Assembly: GCF_020735465.1 (NCBI RefSeq)
Contig: NZ_CP085935.1
Location: 2,396,751 to 2,460,750 of the forward strand
Reading direction: 5' to 3'
Length of the DNA: 64,000 nucleotides
DNA from: Collinsella stercoris DSM 13279
GTDB taxonomy: Bacteria > Actinomycetota > Coriobacteriia > Coriobacteriales > Coriobacteriaceae
Position 1 is the first letter of the stretch; each line of letters opens with the position of its first letter. The position numbers and the translations under genes are program-made. Below the pieces are notes generated by a model. That model did not search any database. It worked only from the letters and a program-made list of their open reading frames with translations, and was not told the origin of the DNA. Positions 37,793-45,254 of this stretch are shown in pieces.

Positions 37793-38656
37793 ATGCCGCC
37801 GAAGGAGATAAGTGGGAAGATAACTGCGCTCGGGGTCGATATATCGGTCTCGTCAACAGGAGACCGAGACGACTATATCTCGCTGACGGATATCGCAAGA
37901 TATCGTAGCGATGAACCCGGCGACGTCGTGAAGAACTGGATGCGAAGCAGGGAGACCATTGAGTTTCTCGGCGTTTGGGAGCGTCTTCACAACCCCGATT
38001 TTAAAGAGGTCGAATTCGACCTCTTTAGGGCGGAGTCTGGCCGCAACGCTTTCACCATGTCCCCGACCAAGTGGATACGATCGACTGGAGCTATCGGGAT
38101 AAAGAGCAAGAGGGGCAGGTACGGCAGCGGAACGTTCGCTCACGTCGACATCGCCTTCGAATTCGCGTCGTGGGTGTCCCCGGAGTTCAAGCTCTATGTG
38201 ATCCAGGACTATCAACGTCTGAAGAGCGACGAGAACAGCCGTTTGTCGCTCGACTGGAATGAGAAGCGGCTGTTCACGAAGATCAACTATCGCATTCACA
38301 CCGATGCCGTGAAGGAGCACCTGGAACCGCTTGCCAGGGGCAAGGCGAAACAGTTCGTCTATGCCAATGAGGCCGATGTACTGAACGTCGCTCTGTTCGG
38401 AATGACGGCAAGACAGTGGCGCGATGCCAATCCTGCTGAAAAGGGGAACGTCAGGGACGGCGCGACGCTACACCAGCTCATTGTGCTCGCAAACCTTGAG
38501 AGCATGAACGCGCAGCTCATCAAGGAGGGGCATTCCAGAGAGGAGAGGGTTGTCTACCTGAGGGAAATGGCCTCCCAACAGCTTGACGCGCTGAGGGAGA
38601 ATCCGACTATCAGGTCGCTTAGCGGGGTCGTCCTTCCTCCTGCTGCGGAAGAATAG
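37793..38656 (+). CDS. KilA-N domain protein
   Basis: A 287-aa protein. Residues 20-115 contain a KilA-N DNA-binding domain (YISLTDIARYRSDEPGDVVKNWMRSRETIEFLGVWERLHNPDF, then WIRSTGAIGIKSKRGRYGSGTFAHVDIAFEFASWVSPEF). The C-terminal half (LDWNEKRLFTKINYRIHTDAVKEHLEPLARGKA, ALFGMTARQWRDANPAEKGNVRD) is the standard partner domain. Such phage proteins act as antirepressors or accessory regulators. The gene is flanked by a duplicated repressor 3' end, as if acquired as a module. A fragment of a homologue is at 41798. Confidence 0.88.
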   Translation: MPPKEISGKITALGVDISVSSTGDRDDYISLTDIARYRSDEPGDVVKNWMRSRETIEFLGVWERLHNPDFKEVEFDLFRAESGRNAFTMSPTKWIRSTGAIGIKSKRGRYGSGTFAHVDIAFEFASWVSPEFKLYVIQDYQRLKSDENSRLSLDWNEKRLFTKINYRIHTDAVKEHLEPLARGKAKQFVYANEADVLNVALFGMTARQWRDANPAEKGNVRDGATLHQLIVLANLESMNAQLIKEGHSREERVVYLREMASQQLDALRENPTIRSLSGVVLPPAAEE

Positions 38657-38739
38657 GCCTCACCGCGGAAGTATGCCAGCGGTGCTGGAGTTCACGGAGC
38701 TTCTGGAGATCACCGAGGGCGTCAAGCTCCGATAGGACA

Positions 38740-38779
38740 CCACTTCTGACGGACAAATCGAGTTGTCCGTCAGAAGTGG
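38740..38779. repeat. perfect 17-bp-arm inverted repeat
   Basis: CCACTTCTGACGGACAA and its exact complement are separated by six bases. It lies between the KilA-N gene and the duplicated repressor tail. No T-run follows, so it is not a standard terminator; it may be an operator, an RNA stem-loop or a recombination remnant. Confidence 0.7.
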
Positions 38780-38811
38780 CAGGCATCGAAGGAGATGGAG
38801 TAGGGATATGG
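38780..38811. repeat. direct repeat, right copy (orphan repressor 3' end)
   Basis: Encodes QASKEME and a stop in the repressor frame followed by GGGATATGG, matching 37743-37773. It marks the other edge of the KilA-N module and overlaps the start of the next gene. Confidence 0.68.
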
Positions 38812-39716
38812 CAGGGATATATGTGGCAAGGTCCTTATCGGTCTACAAGCTCACCTTCAACTCAAGGGGCGATGCTGATGCGATTGTCGACCCGGCGGAC
38901 CTGGGCGGAAAGGACGTGCTTGATCTGCTCGACAGCTTTTGCGCGAAATCGGCGGCGCCGGCTCAGGTCGGGAATGACGAGCGTTTCATCAGGTTCGGGT
39001 CGTGCGCTTTAAGCGGTGATTGTGCCTTCGCTAAATTCTCGTCCGGCAGGGCGGGACTGAGGGTCTCCGTCTTGGATACGACGATTCTCGAGGATAGCGG
39101 AATCGAGTACGGGGAGAGCATGGCCGGAATGGTCGAATGCCGCCTGTTGCTCCGCAGGACGCCGGGTCTCGGATACGCGATAGCGTGCGTCGAGTCCGTC
39201 CCGAACGGGGGAGGAGTCACCGCTCCCTTGACGCTGTTTAAACGGTACGTCAACGGCGGCGGCCTCGGCGTGACGATGAAGTACGAGCAGATCCACGAGG
39301 TCGAGGCGCTCGACGGTTTCAAGGGCATCGAAGAGATCGAGCTCAGGAGATACGGGAAGCCCGACGACGTGAGCAGCGGGACCGTTGTCAACTCAGGGCT
39401 CATCACGCACAGGGTCGGGCACAAGCGCGGGCTGTTGATGCCGCTCGCGTTGTTCGGGGGCTTCCTTAAGGACAGGCGTGCGGTTGCGGAGTACATGGGG
39501 GTCGCGGTCGATTACGACGGAGACGAGGACCTGTTCGTGACCCTGCGCCAGAAAGACGGAAGGAGCAGGAAGTATTGCATGGGGAAGGAGCTCGCGGTCC
39601 CCATCAGGGAGGTTCTCAACGAATCCGGGGAGGAGCCTCCTTCGGACGAGGAGTTCGCGGAAAGGTGCGTCGAGGCCTGTATCCGTGCGGAAGACACCAT
39701 GGATAGGCTCAGATGA
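38808..39716 (+). CDS. unknown accessory protein, 302 aa (candidate defence or exclusion gene)
   Basis: A 302-aa soluble protein with no domain I can name. It starts MAGIYVARSLSVYKLTFNSRGDADAIVDP and contains a beta-rich first half (FIRFGSCALSGDCAFAKFSSG, LRVSVLDTTILEDSGIEYG) and a helical acidic C-terminus (EEPPSDEEFAERCVEACIRAED). The location between repressor and integrase is a common site for superinfection-exclusion cargo in prophages. It is 26 bp from, and in the same direction as, a 4-TM protein gene, so the two probably work together. Confidence 0.6.
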   Translation: MAGIYVARSLSVYKLTFNSRGDADAIVDPADLGGKDVLDLLDSFCAKSAAPAQVGNDERFIRFGSCALSGDCAFAKFSSGRAGLRVSVLDTTILEDSGIEYGESMAGMVECRLLLRRTPGLGYAIACVESVPNGGGVTAPLTLFKRYVNGGGLGVTMKYEQIHEVEALDGFKGIEEIELRRYGKPDDVSSGTVVNSGLITHRVGHKRGLLMPLALFGGFLKDRRAVAEYMGVAVDYDGDEDLFVTLRQKDGRSRKYCMGKELAVPIREVLNESGEEPPSDEEFAERCVEACIRAEDTMDRLR

Positions 39717-39742
39717 CGATACGCCACGAATAGGAGGTCGTC

Positions 39743-40267
39743 ATGGGCAAGATCGGATTGTTTGGAATTGCGGGGAAGTATCTCGGCACGCTGCGCAGCT
39801 ACCGCACGGGGAAGCCGATGGTGCGCGACGTCTTCGTCCAGCTGGTCGTGCCGGGTGCGCTGGCGCTGGCCGCTGTTTTCTGGCCGCTTGAGCCGGAGGC
39901 CATCGCCCGAATTTCCGGGAACGTGATTTCCGGGGTGTCGATCATCTCCGGCCTTCTCTGCGGCGTGGCGGTGATGCTGTTCGAGCTGAGGATGCAGATG
40001 AGGTCCCAGGTCGACCCGAAGCCGACCAAGAGGGAGACGACGCTGGTTGACGAGACGTTTCACGACATAATGTGGGCGACCGTTGCGGGCTTCGCCTCGG
40101 TGCTGCTGATGATCGCAGGGGACGCGCTCGCGTCCTGCTGGGCGGCGCAGAGGGCCGCCTACGGTTTGGCCATCTTCTTCCTGCTCAATTTCATCTTGGT
40201 GACATGCATGTGCCTGAAACGTTTGAGCGCGACTTACTCGGTTGTTTCCGAGGGATGGTCGAAGTAA
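39743..40267 (+). CDS. four-helix membrane protein, partner of the 38808 gene
   Basis: A 174-aa membrane protein with four predicted segments: about 31-50 (LVVPGALALAAVFWPL), 57-80 (ISGNVISGVSIISGLLCGVAVML), 110-130 (ATVAGFASVLLMIAGDALA) and 138-158 (AAYGLAIFFLLNFILVTCMC). A cytosolic charged loop lies between 82 and 108. GGAGG precedes the ATG. A soluble ~300-aa protein plus a 4-TM protein recalls some two-gene anti-phage systems (for example Kiwa), but no sequence identity to those is visible to me. Confidence 0.65.
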   Translation: MGKIGLFGIAGKYLGTLRSYRTGKPMVRDVFVQLVVPGALALAAVFWPLEPEAIARISGNVISGVSIISGLLCGVAVMLFELRMQMRSQVDPKPTKRETTLVDETFHDIMWATVAGFASVLLMIAGDALASCWAAQRAAYGLAIFFLLNFILVTCMCLKRLSATYSVVSEGWSK

Positions 40268-40274
40268 AAGCAAT

Positions 40275-40314
40275 AGGCCCCGCGCATACGGGCGGCAACC
40301 CTGCGCGAGGCCGT
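40275..40314 (+). terminator. GC-rich hairpin before int
   Basis: AGGCCCCGCGCA and TGCGCGAGGCC pair imperfectly around a 16-base loop. No clear T-run. It separates the accessory operon from int. Confidence 0.45.
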
Positions 40315-40360
40315 GAATCAACACCAACCGAATGAACGGAAGGCAAGGTGATTGTACATC

Positions 40361-41482
40361 ATGGCCGTGCGGCAGCTGAAGAACGGGATGTGGCAGGCCG
40401 ACGTGGTGGTGGGCGTGCGCTGGGACGGGAGGCGCGACAGGCGCACCGAGTGCCACCCCACCAAGGCGAAGGCCAAGAAGGCGGAGAGCCGCCTGCTCAT
40501 GGAGAAGGAGCGCCTGCGCGGGCGCGCCACGGCGCGCATCACGCTGGCTGAGTTCGTGGACGAGGTGTACTGGCCCCAGAAGGCGGGCCTGCGGGCGAAC
40601 ACGCGGCAGGGCTACGAGCGCGACCTGCGCCGCCGCATCCTGCCCGCGCTGGGCAACATGGAGCTCGACCAGATCAACAAGCTCAACATCCAGCGCATGG
40701 TGTCGAACTGCCCGACGCGCAAGACCGCGACGAACGCCCGCGAGACGCTGTCCTCGGTGCTGGGCTGCGCGGTCGAGATGGGCATGCTGCCCGTGAACCC
40801 CGCGTCGTTCCGATACACGTACCCCGGCGACGGCGAGACCGACCCCGAGCGCGGCGGCGTGTGGCTCACCACGCTCGCCGAGCACCGCCGCCTGCTCGAC
40901 TTCCTGCGGGAGGCCCGCCCGGGCTCCGCCGAGGAGCGCATCTGCGTCCTCGGCCTGTGCGAGGGGCTGCGCAAGGGCGAGGTGCTCGCCCTGCGGTGGG
41001 GGGACGTGGACCTCGATCGCCGCGAGCTCACCGTGCGCTCGACCTACACCGTGGGCGCGGGCGGGGCGCACGAGACCGACCCGAAGAACAGGAACGCCTT
41101 CCGCACGATCCCGCTGCGGGCCTACGCAGCGGAGCGCATGAGGGCGTGGGGGCCGGGCGAGGGCCCCGTGGTGGCGGGGCCGGGCGGCGGGCTGCTGAAC
41201 CCCGTGACGGCGGGGGAGCGCATGCGCAGGATGACGGCGGGGACGTACCCGGACGGGACACCGCTGCCGCGCGTGACGATGGCGAGCCTGCGCCACAGCT
41301 TCGCCACGGCTTGCGTGAACGAGGGCATGGAGGCCTCGAAGCTGTCGCGCATCATGGGGCACGCGGACATCAAGACCACGATGCGCTACTATGTGCGCCA
41401 GAAGCTGGACGACCTCAAGGCCGCGGTGGACGAGATGGACGGGTGCGAACGGGCCACCGGCGATGGCGCGAATGCGAAATAG
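40361..41482 (+). CDS. int: prophage integrase (tyrosine recombinase)
   Basis: A 373-aa integrase adjacent to attR. Order: N-terminal AP2-like arm-binding part (RQLKNGMWQADVVVGVRWDG), SAM-like core-binding domain (ITLAEFVDEVYWPQKAGLRANTRQGYERDL) and catalytic domain with Arg in LCEGLRKGEVLALRWGD, LRHSFATACVNEG, the His in IMGHADIKTTMRYYV and the Tyr nucleophile in that same stretch. It should insert the phage at tRNA-Ser. ATG 40361 has AAGGTG at a better distance than TTG 40352. Its last codons overlap an arm-type repeat. Confidence 0.93.
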   Translation: MAVRQLKNGMWQADVVVGVRWDGRRDRRTECHPTKAKAKKAESRLLMEKERLRGRATARITLAEFVDEVYWPQKAGLRANTRQGYERDLRRRILPALGNMELDQINKLNIQRMVSNCPTRKTATNARETLSSVLGCAVEMGMLPVNPASFRYTYPGDGETDPERGGVWLTTLAEHRRLLDFLREARPGSAEERICVLGLCEGLRKGEVLALRWGDVDLDRRELTVRSTYTVGAGGAHETDPKNRNAFRTIPLRAYAAERMRAWGPGEGPVVAGPGGGLLNPVTAGERMRRMTAGTYPDGTPLPRVTMASLRHSFATACVNEGMEASKLSRIMGHADIKTTMRYYVRQKLDDLKAAVDEMDGCERATGDGANAK

Positions 41483-41490
41483 TGCGAACG
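41473..41490. repeat. arm-type repeat near attR
   Basis: TGCGAAATAGTGCGAAC overlaps the int stop codon and matches two repeats at 4221-4266 beside attL. Probable integrase arm site. Confidence 0.55.
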
Positions 41491-41527
41491 AAATCACCGT
41501 TTGCGCAGGTAGACGCGCTGTGACGCA

Positions 41528-41562
41528 GGGGTTCGAATCCCCAGCTCTCCGCCAGTGTGAAT
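41528..41562. other. attR, right prophage attachment site
   Basis: 35 bp identical to 4110-4144. Followed by sequence unrelated to the tRNA-Ser downstream region at 4145. Confidence 0.93.
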
Positions 41563-41568
41563 TAAGAA

Positions 41569-41597
41569 GCGAGCCCCGCAAGGCTCGCTTTTTTGTT
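41569..41597 (+). terminator. terminator after attR
   Basis: AGCGAGCCCCGCAAGGCTCGCT folds as a hairpin with a run of six T's. It would originally have ended tRNA-Ser transcription, or is part of the host flank. Confidence 0.85.
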
Positions 41598-41717
41598 GCC
41601 GCAGCATAGATTCGAACCCCGTTAGGGGCGCGGAGCTGCGGAAACGCGGAAGCGTTTTCCAGCGCAGCGCGCAAGGCGCGTATGCGCCGCAGCGAAAAGA
41701 GGGCGCATTGCGCCCGG
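41598..41717. other. GC-rich structured segment between two att-like sequences
   Basis: About 120 bp with several short dyads (GGCGCGTATGCGCC, GGGCGCATTGCGCCC, GCGGAAACGC...GCGTTTTCC). No gene. It separates attR from the third att-like sequence. Confidence 0.5.
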
Positions 41718-41797
41718 CGAATCCCCAGCTCTCCGCCAGTGTGAATGATGCGCCTTCTGAGTTATCGCAGCTCAGGGGGAGTTTTCTGTTTTCCGTA
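41718..41797. other. third att-like sequence (tRNA-Ser 3' end plus terminator)
   Basis: CGAATCCCCAGCTCTCCGCC and about 60 bp further match 4116-4196, including the tRNA downstream terminator, with few mismatches. It is not a full tRNA. It indicates an earlier or tandem integration at this tRNA. Confidence 0.8.
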
Positions 41798-41902
41798 TCT
41801 TCACTCGATTGGAGTGAGAGATGGCTGTTCAAGAAAATCAGCTACCGCATTCAAACCGATGCGGCGAAGGGGCATTTTGAGCCGATCGCTCGAGGCGGGG
41901 CT
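41798..41902 (+). pseudogene. KilA-N protein fragment (older element remnant)
   Basis: About 35 codons in frame encode SSLDWSERWLFKKISYRI and the following TDA, closely similar to the middle of the prophage KilA-N protein at 37793 (LDWNEKRLFTKINYRIHTDA). No start or rest of the gene remains. It directly follows the third att copy and ends by the ferritin stop codon, so it is a scar of a lost element. Confidence 0.75.
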
Positions 41903-41911
41903 CACGTTCGA

Positions 41912-42430
41912 TTACAGGGGCAGCGCCGTCATCTGCGTGTATACGCGACCCTGGTACTCGCGATCCAGGTCGTAGAGGCCCTTGGGATCGCAGCCAAAGA
42001 GCTTCATGTTGTTGACCATGTCGCGCGCGTTCGACTCTTCTTCTCCCTGCTCTTTCACAAAGTAGTCGAGCATCTGCAGCGCGCGGATGTCATGCGCCTC
42101 CTGCGCCACCTCGTAGCAGTGGTGAATCAGGCTCGTGACGTACTCCTCGTGGGCGAGGCCCGCCTTGAGCGGATCGAGGTCGTTCTCAAAACGCATGCTG
42201 GGCTTTTCGATGGCGAGCATCGTGGGCTTGTAGTCGTTGTCGAGCAGGTAGCGGCGGATGGCCATGGCGTGGTCGACTTCCTCTTTCACCTGGATTTCGT
42301 ACCAGTTGGCAAAGCCCTTGAGGCCGCGCTCCTCGTAGTAGTCGGCAAACGTGAGGTAAAGATACGCGGAGAACAGTTCCTTGTTGATCTGCTCCTCAAG
42401 CACCTTTGCGACGTTTTCGTTCATAGCCAT
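41912..42430 (-). CDS. ferritin (non-haem, Ftn type)
   Basis: A 172-aa iron-storage protein. The four-helix ferroxidase pattern is visible: LEEQINKELFSAYLYLTFADYYEERGLKGFANWYEIQVKEEVDHAMAIRRYLLDND with the Glu and E..H ligands of the diiron centre, and the later HHCYEVAQEAHDIRALQMLDYFVKEQGEEESNARDMV. It oxidises Fe(II) and stores it in a 24-mer shell in the cytoplasm. ATG 42430 has AAGGAG upstream. A 32-bp perfect palindrome is immediately upstream of the ribosome site. It is the first intact host gene after the prophage. Confidence 0.93.
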   Translation of the reverse strand: MAMNENVAKVLEEQINKELFSAYLYLTFADYYEERGLKGFANWYEIQVKEEVDHAMAIRRYLLDNDYKPTMLAIEKPSMRFENDLDPLKAGLAHEEYVTSLIHHCYEVAQEAHDIRALQMLDYFVKEQGEEESNARDMVNNMKLFGCDPKGLYDLDREYQGRVYTQMTALPL

Positions 42431-42443
42431 ATGCACTCCTTTG

Positions 42444-42475
42444 CTCGAACCTGGCATGCGCATGCCAGGTTCGAG
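42444..42475. promoter_or_regulatory. 32-bp perfect palindrome upstream of ferritin
   Basis: Perfect dyad centred on GGCATGCGCATGCC, six bases upstream of the ribosome site on the minus strand. It resembles neither the Fur box nor the DtxR/IdeR box. It may be an operator for an iron or redox regulator or a 5'-UTR hairpin hiding the ribosome site. Confidence 0.65.
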
Positions 42476-42581
42476 TATACCGCTGGGTGCATTTGTAGGC
42501 CGAGCCGGACGGCGCACGGGCATGGCGGCGGCTCCGCACGGGTACAATGGACGCACGTTTCATTCGAGAAAGGTGCACTCC

Positions 42582-44699
42582 ATGTCTGCACGTTCCCGTT
42601 GCCGTTTCCGTCCTCGTTTCTGCCCCCGGTTTGGGTCAATCGGCGCGTGCCGCCGGCTTTGGGCGCGCGCTATTGTCGGCGTTCATGCCCGTTTGACATC
42701 CGTATGCGCGTCCGTTCCTCGTGCCCAAACCAAGAACAAGAGTAGCGTGGTTTTCGCAATGTGCGCGCTGGCGCTTGCGCTCTTTGCCGTGCCCGCTGCG
42801 GCCAGTGCCGACACGTATGCGCTCCCACGCGTGGATATCGAGGCGCGGGTGATGGAGAACGGCGACCTGTTCGTGACCGAGGCACGCACGTTTTCCTTTG
42901 AGGATACGGTCAACGGCGTGTATTGGAGCATCCCGTTCGCCCAAAACGAGCAGGGAGATTCGTCGTCGGTGACGGTTTTGAGCGTGAGTGAACGCGACGG
43001 CGCGGTCGACGGATCGGCCGACGGCGCGGTCGACGGATCGGCCGACGGTGCGCAAGAGGCCCTCGCAGATGCCCGTCCGATGACGGAGGTCGAGGATGCG
43101 CAGCCGGGCGACCAGCATGTTTACACGGTTGAAGATGAGGGCACGGCGCTGAAGCTTAAGGTGTTCATTCCGCGCGTCGACGGCGACGAGGTGACCGTGT
43201 GGGTCTCGTATATGATCCAGGGCGCGGTCATGGCGTGGCCCGATACCGCGGAGTTGTACTGGCAGTTCATCGGCCCTGACTGGGAGGAGGACGCCGAGAA
43301 CGTCCATCTGAGCGTGACGTTTGCCGGCGCCGAACTTGGTCCGTTGGCAAACACCGAGGCCAAGGATGCGAACTTTCGCGCCTGGGGCCACGGGCCGCTT
43401 GACGGCAGCGTGCTGCTAGACGCGTCCGATGCGGCCGATCCCGTTGTGACGCTTATGGTGCCCACGGTGCACGCGGGGCAGTTCGCCGAGGTCCGCGTGG
43501 CGTTCCCGGCGGATTGGGTGCCGGGTCTTGCTTCTTCTGGCGAGGCGCGTCTCGACACGATCCTTGCCCAGGAGGCCCAGTGGGCGGAGGAGGCCAACGC
43601 CGAGCGCGCCCGCGCCCGCATCGTCGCCACGGTGGGGACGGTCGCCCTCACGGTGCTCCCCGCAATGCTGCTTGTGGTCACGGTGTGGCTGCGCAGGGCT
43701 CGGTATACAAGCCCCAAGCCCGTTGTTGATGAGACCTACTTTCGCGATGTACCCTCAGACGACCATCCGGCCGTGCTCTCGGCGCTGATGCACGGAGGGG
43801 CGGTGGAAGACTGCGCCTTTATCGCCTCGCTCATGAAGCTCACGGACGATCGCGTGGTCAAAATCGTGCACGAATCTCGCACCGAGGACCGTTTCTTGGG
43901 CTTGGGAGAAAAGGCCGTCGAGGAGTATTCGCTGAGACTCATCGCGCGCGAGCGCATCGAGGATCCCGTCGACATGGCCGTCGTCGATATGTATTTTGGT
44001 CCCGATGCCCAAAACGGCGAGGAGATGAAGTTCGGTGCGTTCAAATACCTTGAGGACGCCGGGGAGCGCCTTGATGCGTTCAAGGGCCAGGTGACCGCCG
44101 AACTCGAGCGTCGCAACCTGGTCAATCTTGTGCCGACGGCGTTTAAGGCCGCGGTGGGCGGCGCCGGTATCGTTCTTATGTTCGCGGCGATTTTCTTCAT
44201 TGTGTATACCGATGCGGTGAACTTGCCGTTTGTCCTGGCGGGCATGGGGCTGACCATCGCCGCCGCTGTCCTTGCGGCAACGGCGAAGTATTATTCGAGC
44301 GAGACGGTCGAGTTGCTCGCGCGCTGCAACGGGCTCAAGCGTTGGCTCGAGGACTTCACCAATCTCGATGAGGCTGTTCCCGACGATTTGATTCTGTGGA
44401 ACAGGATGCTCGTCCTCGCTGTGGCGTTTGGCGTGAGCGAGGAGGTGCTGCGCCGACTTGCCGACGCGGTTCCCGAGGATCGCCGTGTGGACGAGAGCGG
44501 CGGGTATTATTTCCCCAGCTACTGGTGGTTCTACCATCACGGGACGCTGCACTCGCCCATGAGCGAGATGCACGAGGCGTACCAAGCCACGATACACGAG
44601 CTTTCGTCGAGTTCCGACAGCTCGGGCGGCGGTTTTGGCGGTGGCTTCTCCGGCGGAGGCGGCGGGGGAGTGGGCGGCGGAGGCGGCGGCACCTTCTAG
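42582..44699 (+). CDS. DUF2207 membrane protein
   Basis: A 705-aa envelope protein. An unusually long Arg-rich N-terminus (1-50) precedes a signal/TM segment (about 57-77, FAMCALALALFAVPAAASA). Residues 80-330 form the extracellular DUF2207 domain (IEARVMENGDLFVTEARTFSFED, VNGVYWSIPF). TM segments follow at about 353-375, 530-550 and 555-575. The C-terminus is Ser/Gly-rich (GGGFGGGFSGGGGGG), typical of the family. A duplicated DGAVDGSADGA repeat lies in the outer domain. Real start could be the GTG/ATG just before the TM. Function unknown. Confidence 0.82.
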   Translation: MSARSRCRFRPRFCPRFGSIGACRRLWARAIVGVHARLTSVCASVPRAQTKNKSSVVFAMCALALALFAVPAAASADTYALPRVDIEARVMENGDLFVTEARTFSFEDTVNGVYWSIPFAQNEQGDSSSVTVLSVSERDGAVDGSADGAVDGSADGAQEALADARPMTEVEDAQPGDQHVYTVEDEGTALKLKVFIPRVDGDEVTVWVSYMIQGAVMAWPDTAELYWQFIGPDWEEDAENVHLSVTFAGAELGPLANTEAKDANFRAWGHGPLDGSVLLDASDAADPVVTLMVPTVHAGQFAEVRVAFPADWVPGLASSGEARLDTILAQEAQWAEEANAERARARIVATVGTVALTVLPAMLLVVTVWLRRARYTSPKPVVDETYFRDVPSDDHPAVLSALMHGGAVEDCAFIASLMKLTDDRVVKIVHESRTEDRFLGLGEKAVEEYSLRLIARERIEDPVDMAVVDMYFGPDAQNGEEMKFGAFKYLEDAGERLDAFKGQVTAELERRNLVNLVPTAFKAAVGGAGIVLMFAAIFFIVYTDAVNLPFVLAGMGLTIAAAVLAATAKYYSSETVELLARCNGLKRWLEDFTNLDEAVPDDLILWNRMLVLAVAFGVSEEVLRRLADAVPEDRRVDESGGYYFPSYWWFYHHGTLHSPMSEMHEAYQATIHELSSSSDSSGGGFGGGFSGGGGGGVGGGGGGTF

Positions 44700-44719
44700 C
44701 CAGGCGGCCCCGTCATCCC

Positions 44720-44888
44720 GCCTTCAGGCGCGCCCGAAGGTTTGTGCGCGCCGGCTCGATGACAGCAAAGTTCTCGCCCGCCAACACCTTCGGGCGCGTC
44801 AAAAGGTTTGTGTGCGCCGGTCACGATCGAGGAGATGGGCCGCGGCGTGCCACCTTCAGGCGCCTCAAAGGCTTGTGCGCGCCGGTAC
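44720..44888. repeat. three degenerate direct repeats after the DUF2207 gene
   Basis: The motif CCTTCAGGCGCGYCAAAGG followed by YTTGTGCGCGCCGG occurs at about 44721, 44787 and 44853, spaced about 66 bp. The rest of 44700-45254 holds no gene I can support. Function unknown; similar degenerate arrays occur at 54447 and 57373. Confidence 0.6.
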
Positions 44889-45210
44889 GTTGCGTCTTTG
44901 CGCGTACTCGAATCTGGGGTGCCGACCGCTTGGATGCTCCCCCAGCGTCGTATCTCGGGATTCAATTGTTGGGAACCGCACGCTGGGGGTTGTGTGCCAG
45001 TAGGTTGTTTACACCGAGGATGCGCGACATGGGCGGCAGGCCCCGCACGCGCTGTGCGGACGCGACCAATTATAGTGCTCGATGAAGGCGGGCAGGGCGG
45101 GCGCCCTGCCCGCCTCGCTGCCTCATGCCCGGGCGTACTGCCATTCTTGGGTCTGCGTGCGCCAATTCACTCCGTTTTGGGCGAGATTCGAGTTTGCGTG
45201 TCGCAAATGA

Positions 45211-45231
45211 GGCGATTGTGTAACGAAAAAC
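45211..45231. repeat. 21-bp inverted repeat flanking the IS, left copy
   Basis: GGCGATTGTGTAACGAAAAA plus one base, with the exact complement at 46708-46728; similarity extends imperfectly inward to AGTAGAG. Without the IS the two copies would be about 84 bp apart, as in a small inverted-repeat element. Confidence 0.75.
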
Positions 45232-45254
45232 GCGCATGTCCGAGTAGAGACGGT

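Larger units (their letters stand above)
4110..41562. mobile_element. complete siphovirus-type prophage, about 37.4 kb
   Basis: Bounded by identical 35-bp att sites and carrying integrase, immunity genes, an early replication operon, terminase, portal, capsid, tail tape measure, baseplate, holin and lysins, all without visible disruption. Most genes run leftward; the recombinase, immunity repressor, accessory genes and integrase run rightward. The non-contractile tail set (Gp15, tape measure, Dit, endopeptidase-tail, BppU-like) points to a siphovirus of a Gram-positive host. It looks inducible, but that is inference. Confidence 0.95.

Noticed and set aside
43034..43060. DUF2207 coding repeat as assembly error
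   Set aside because: The DGAVDGSADGA duplication is in frame and short; natural tandem duplication is as likely.
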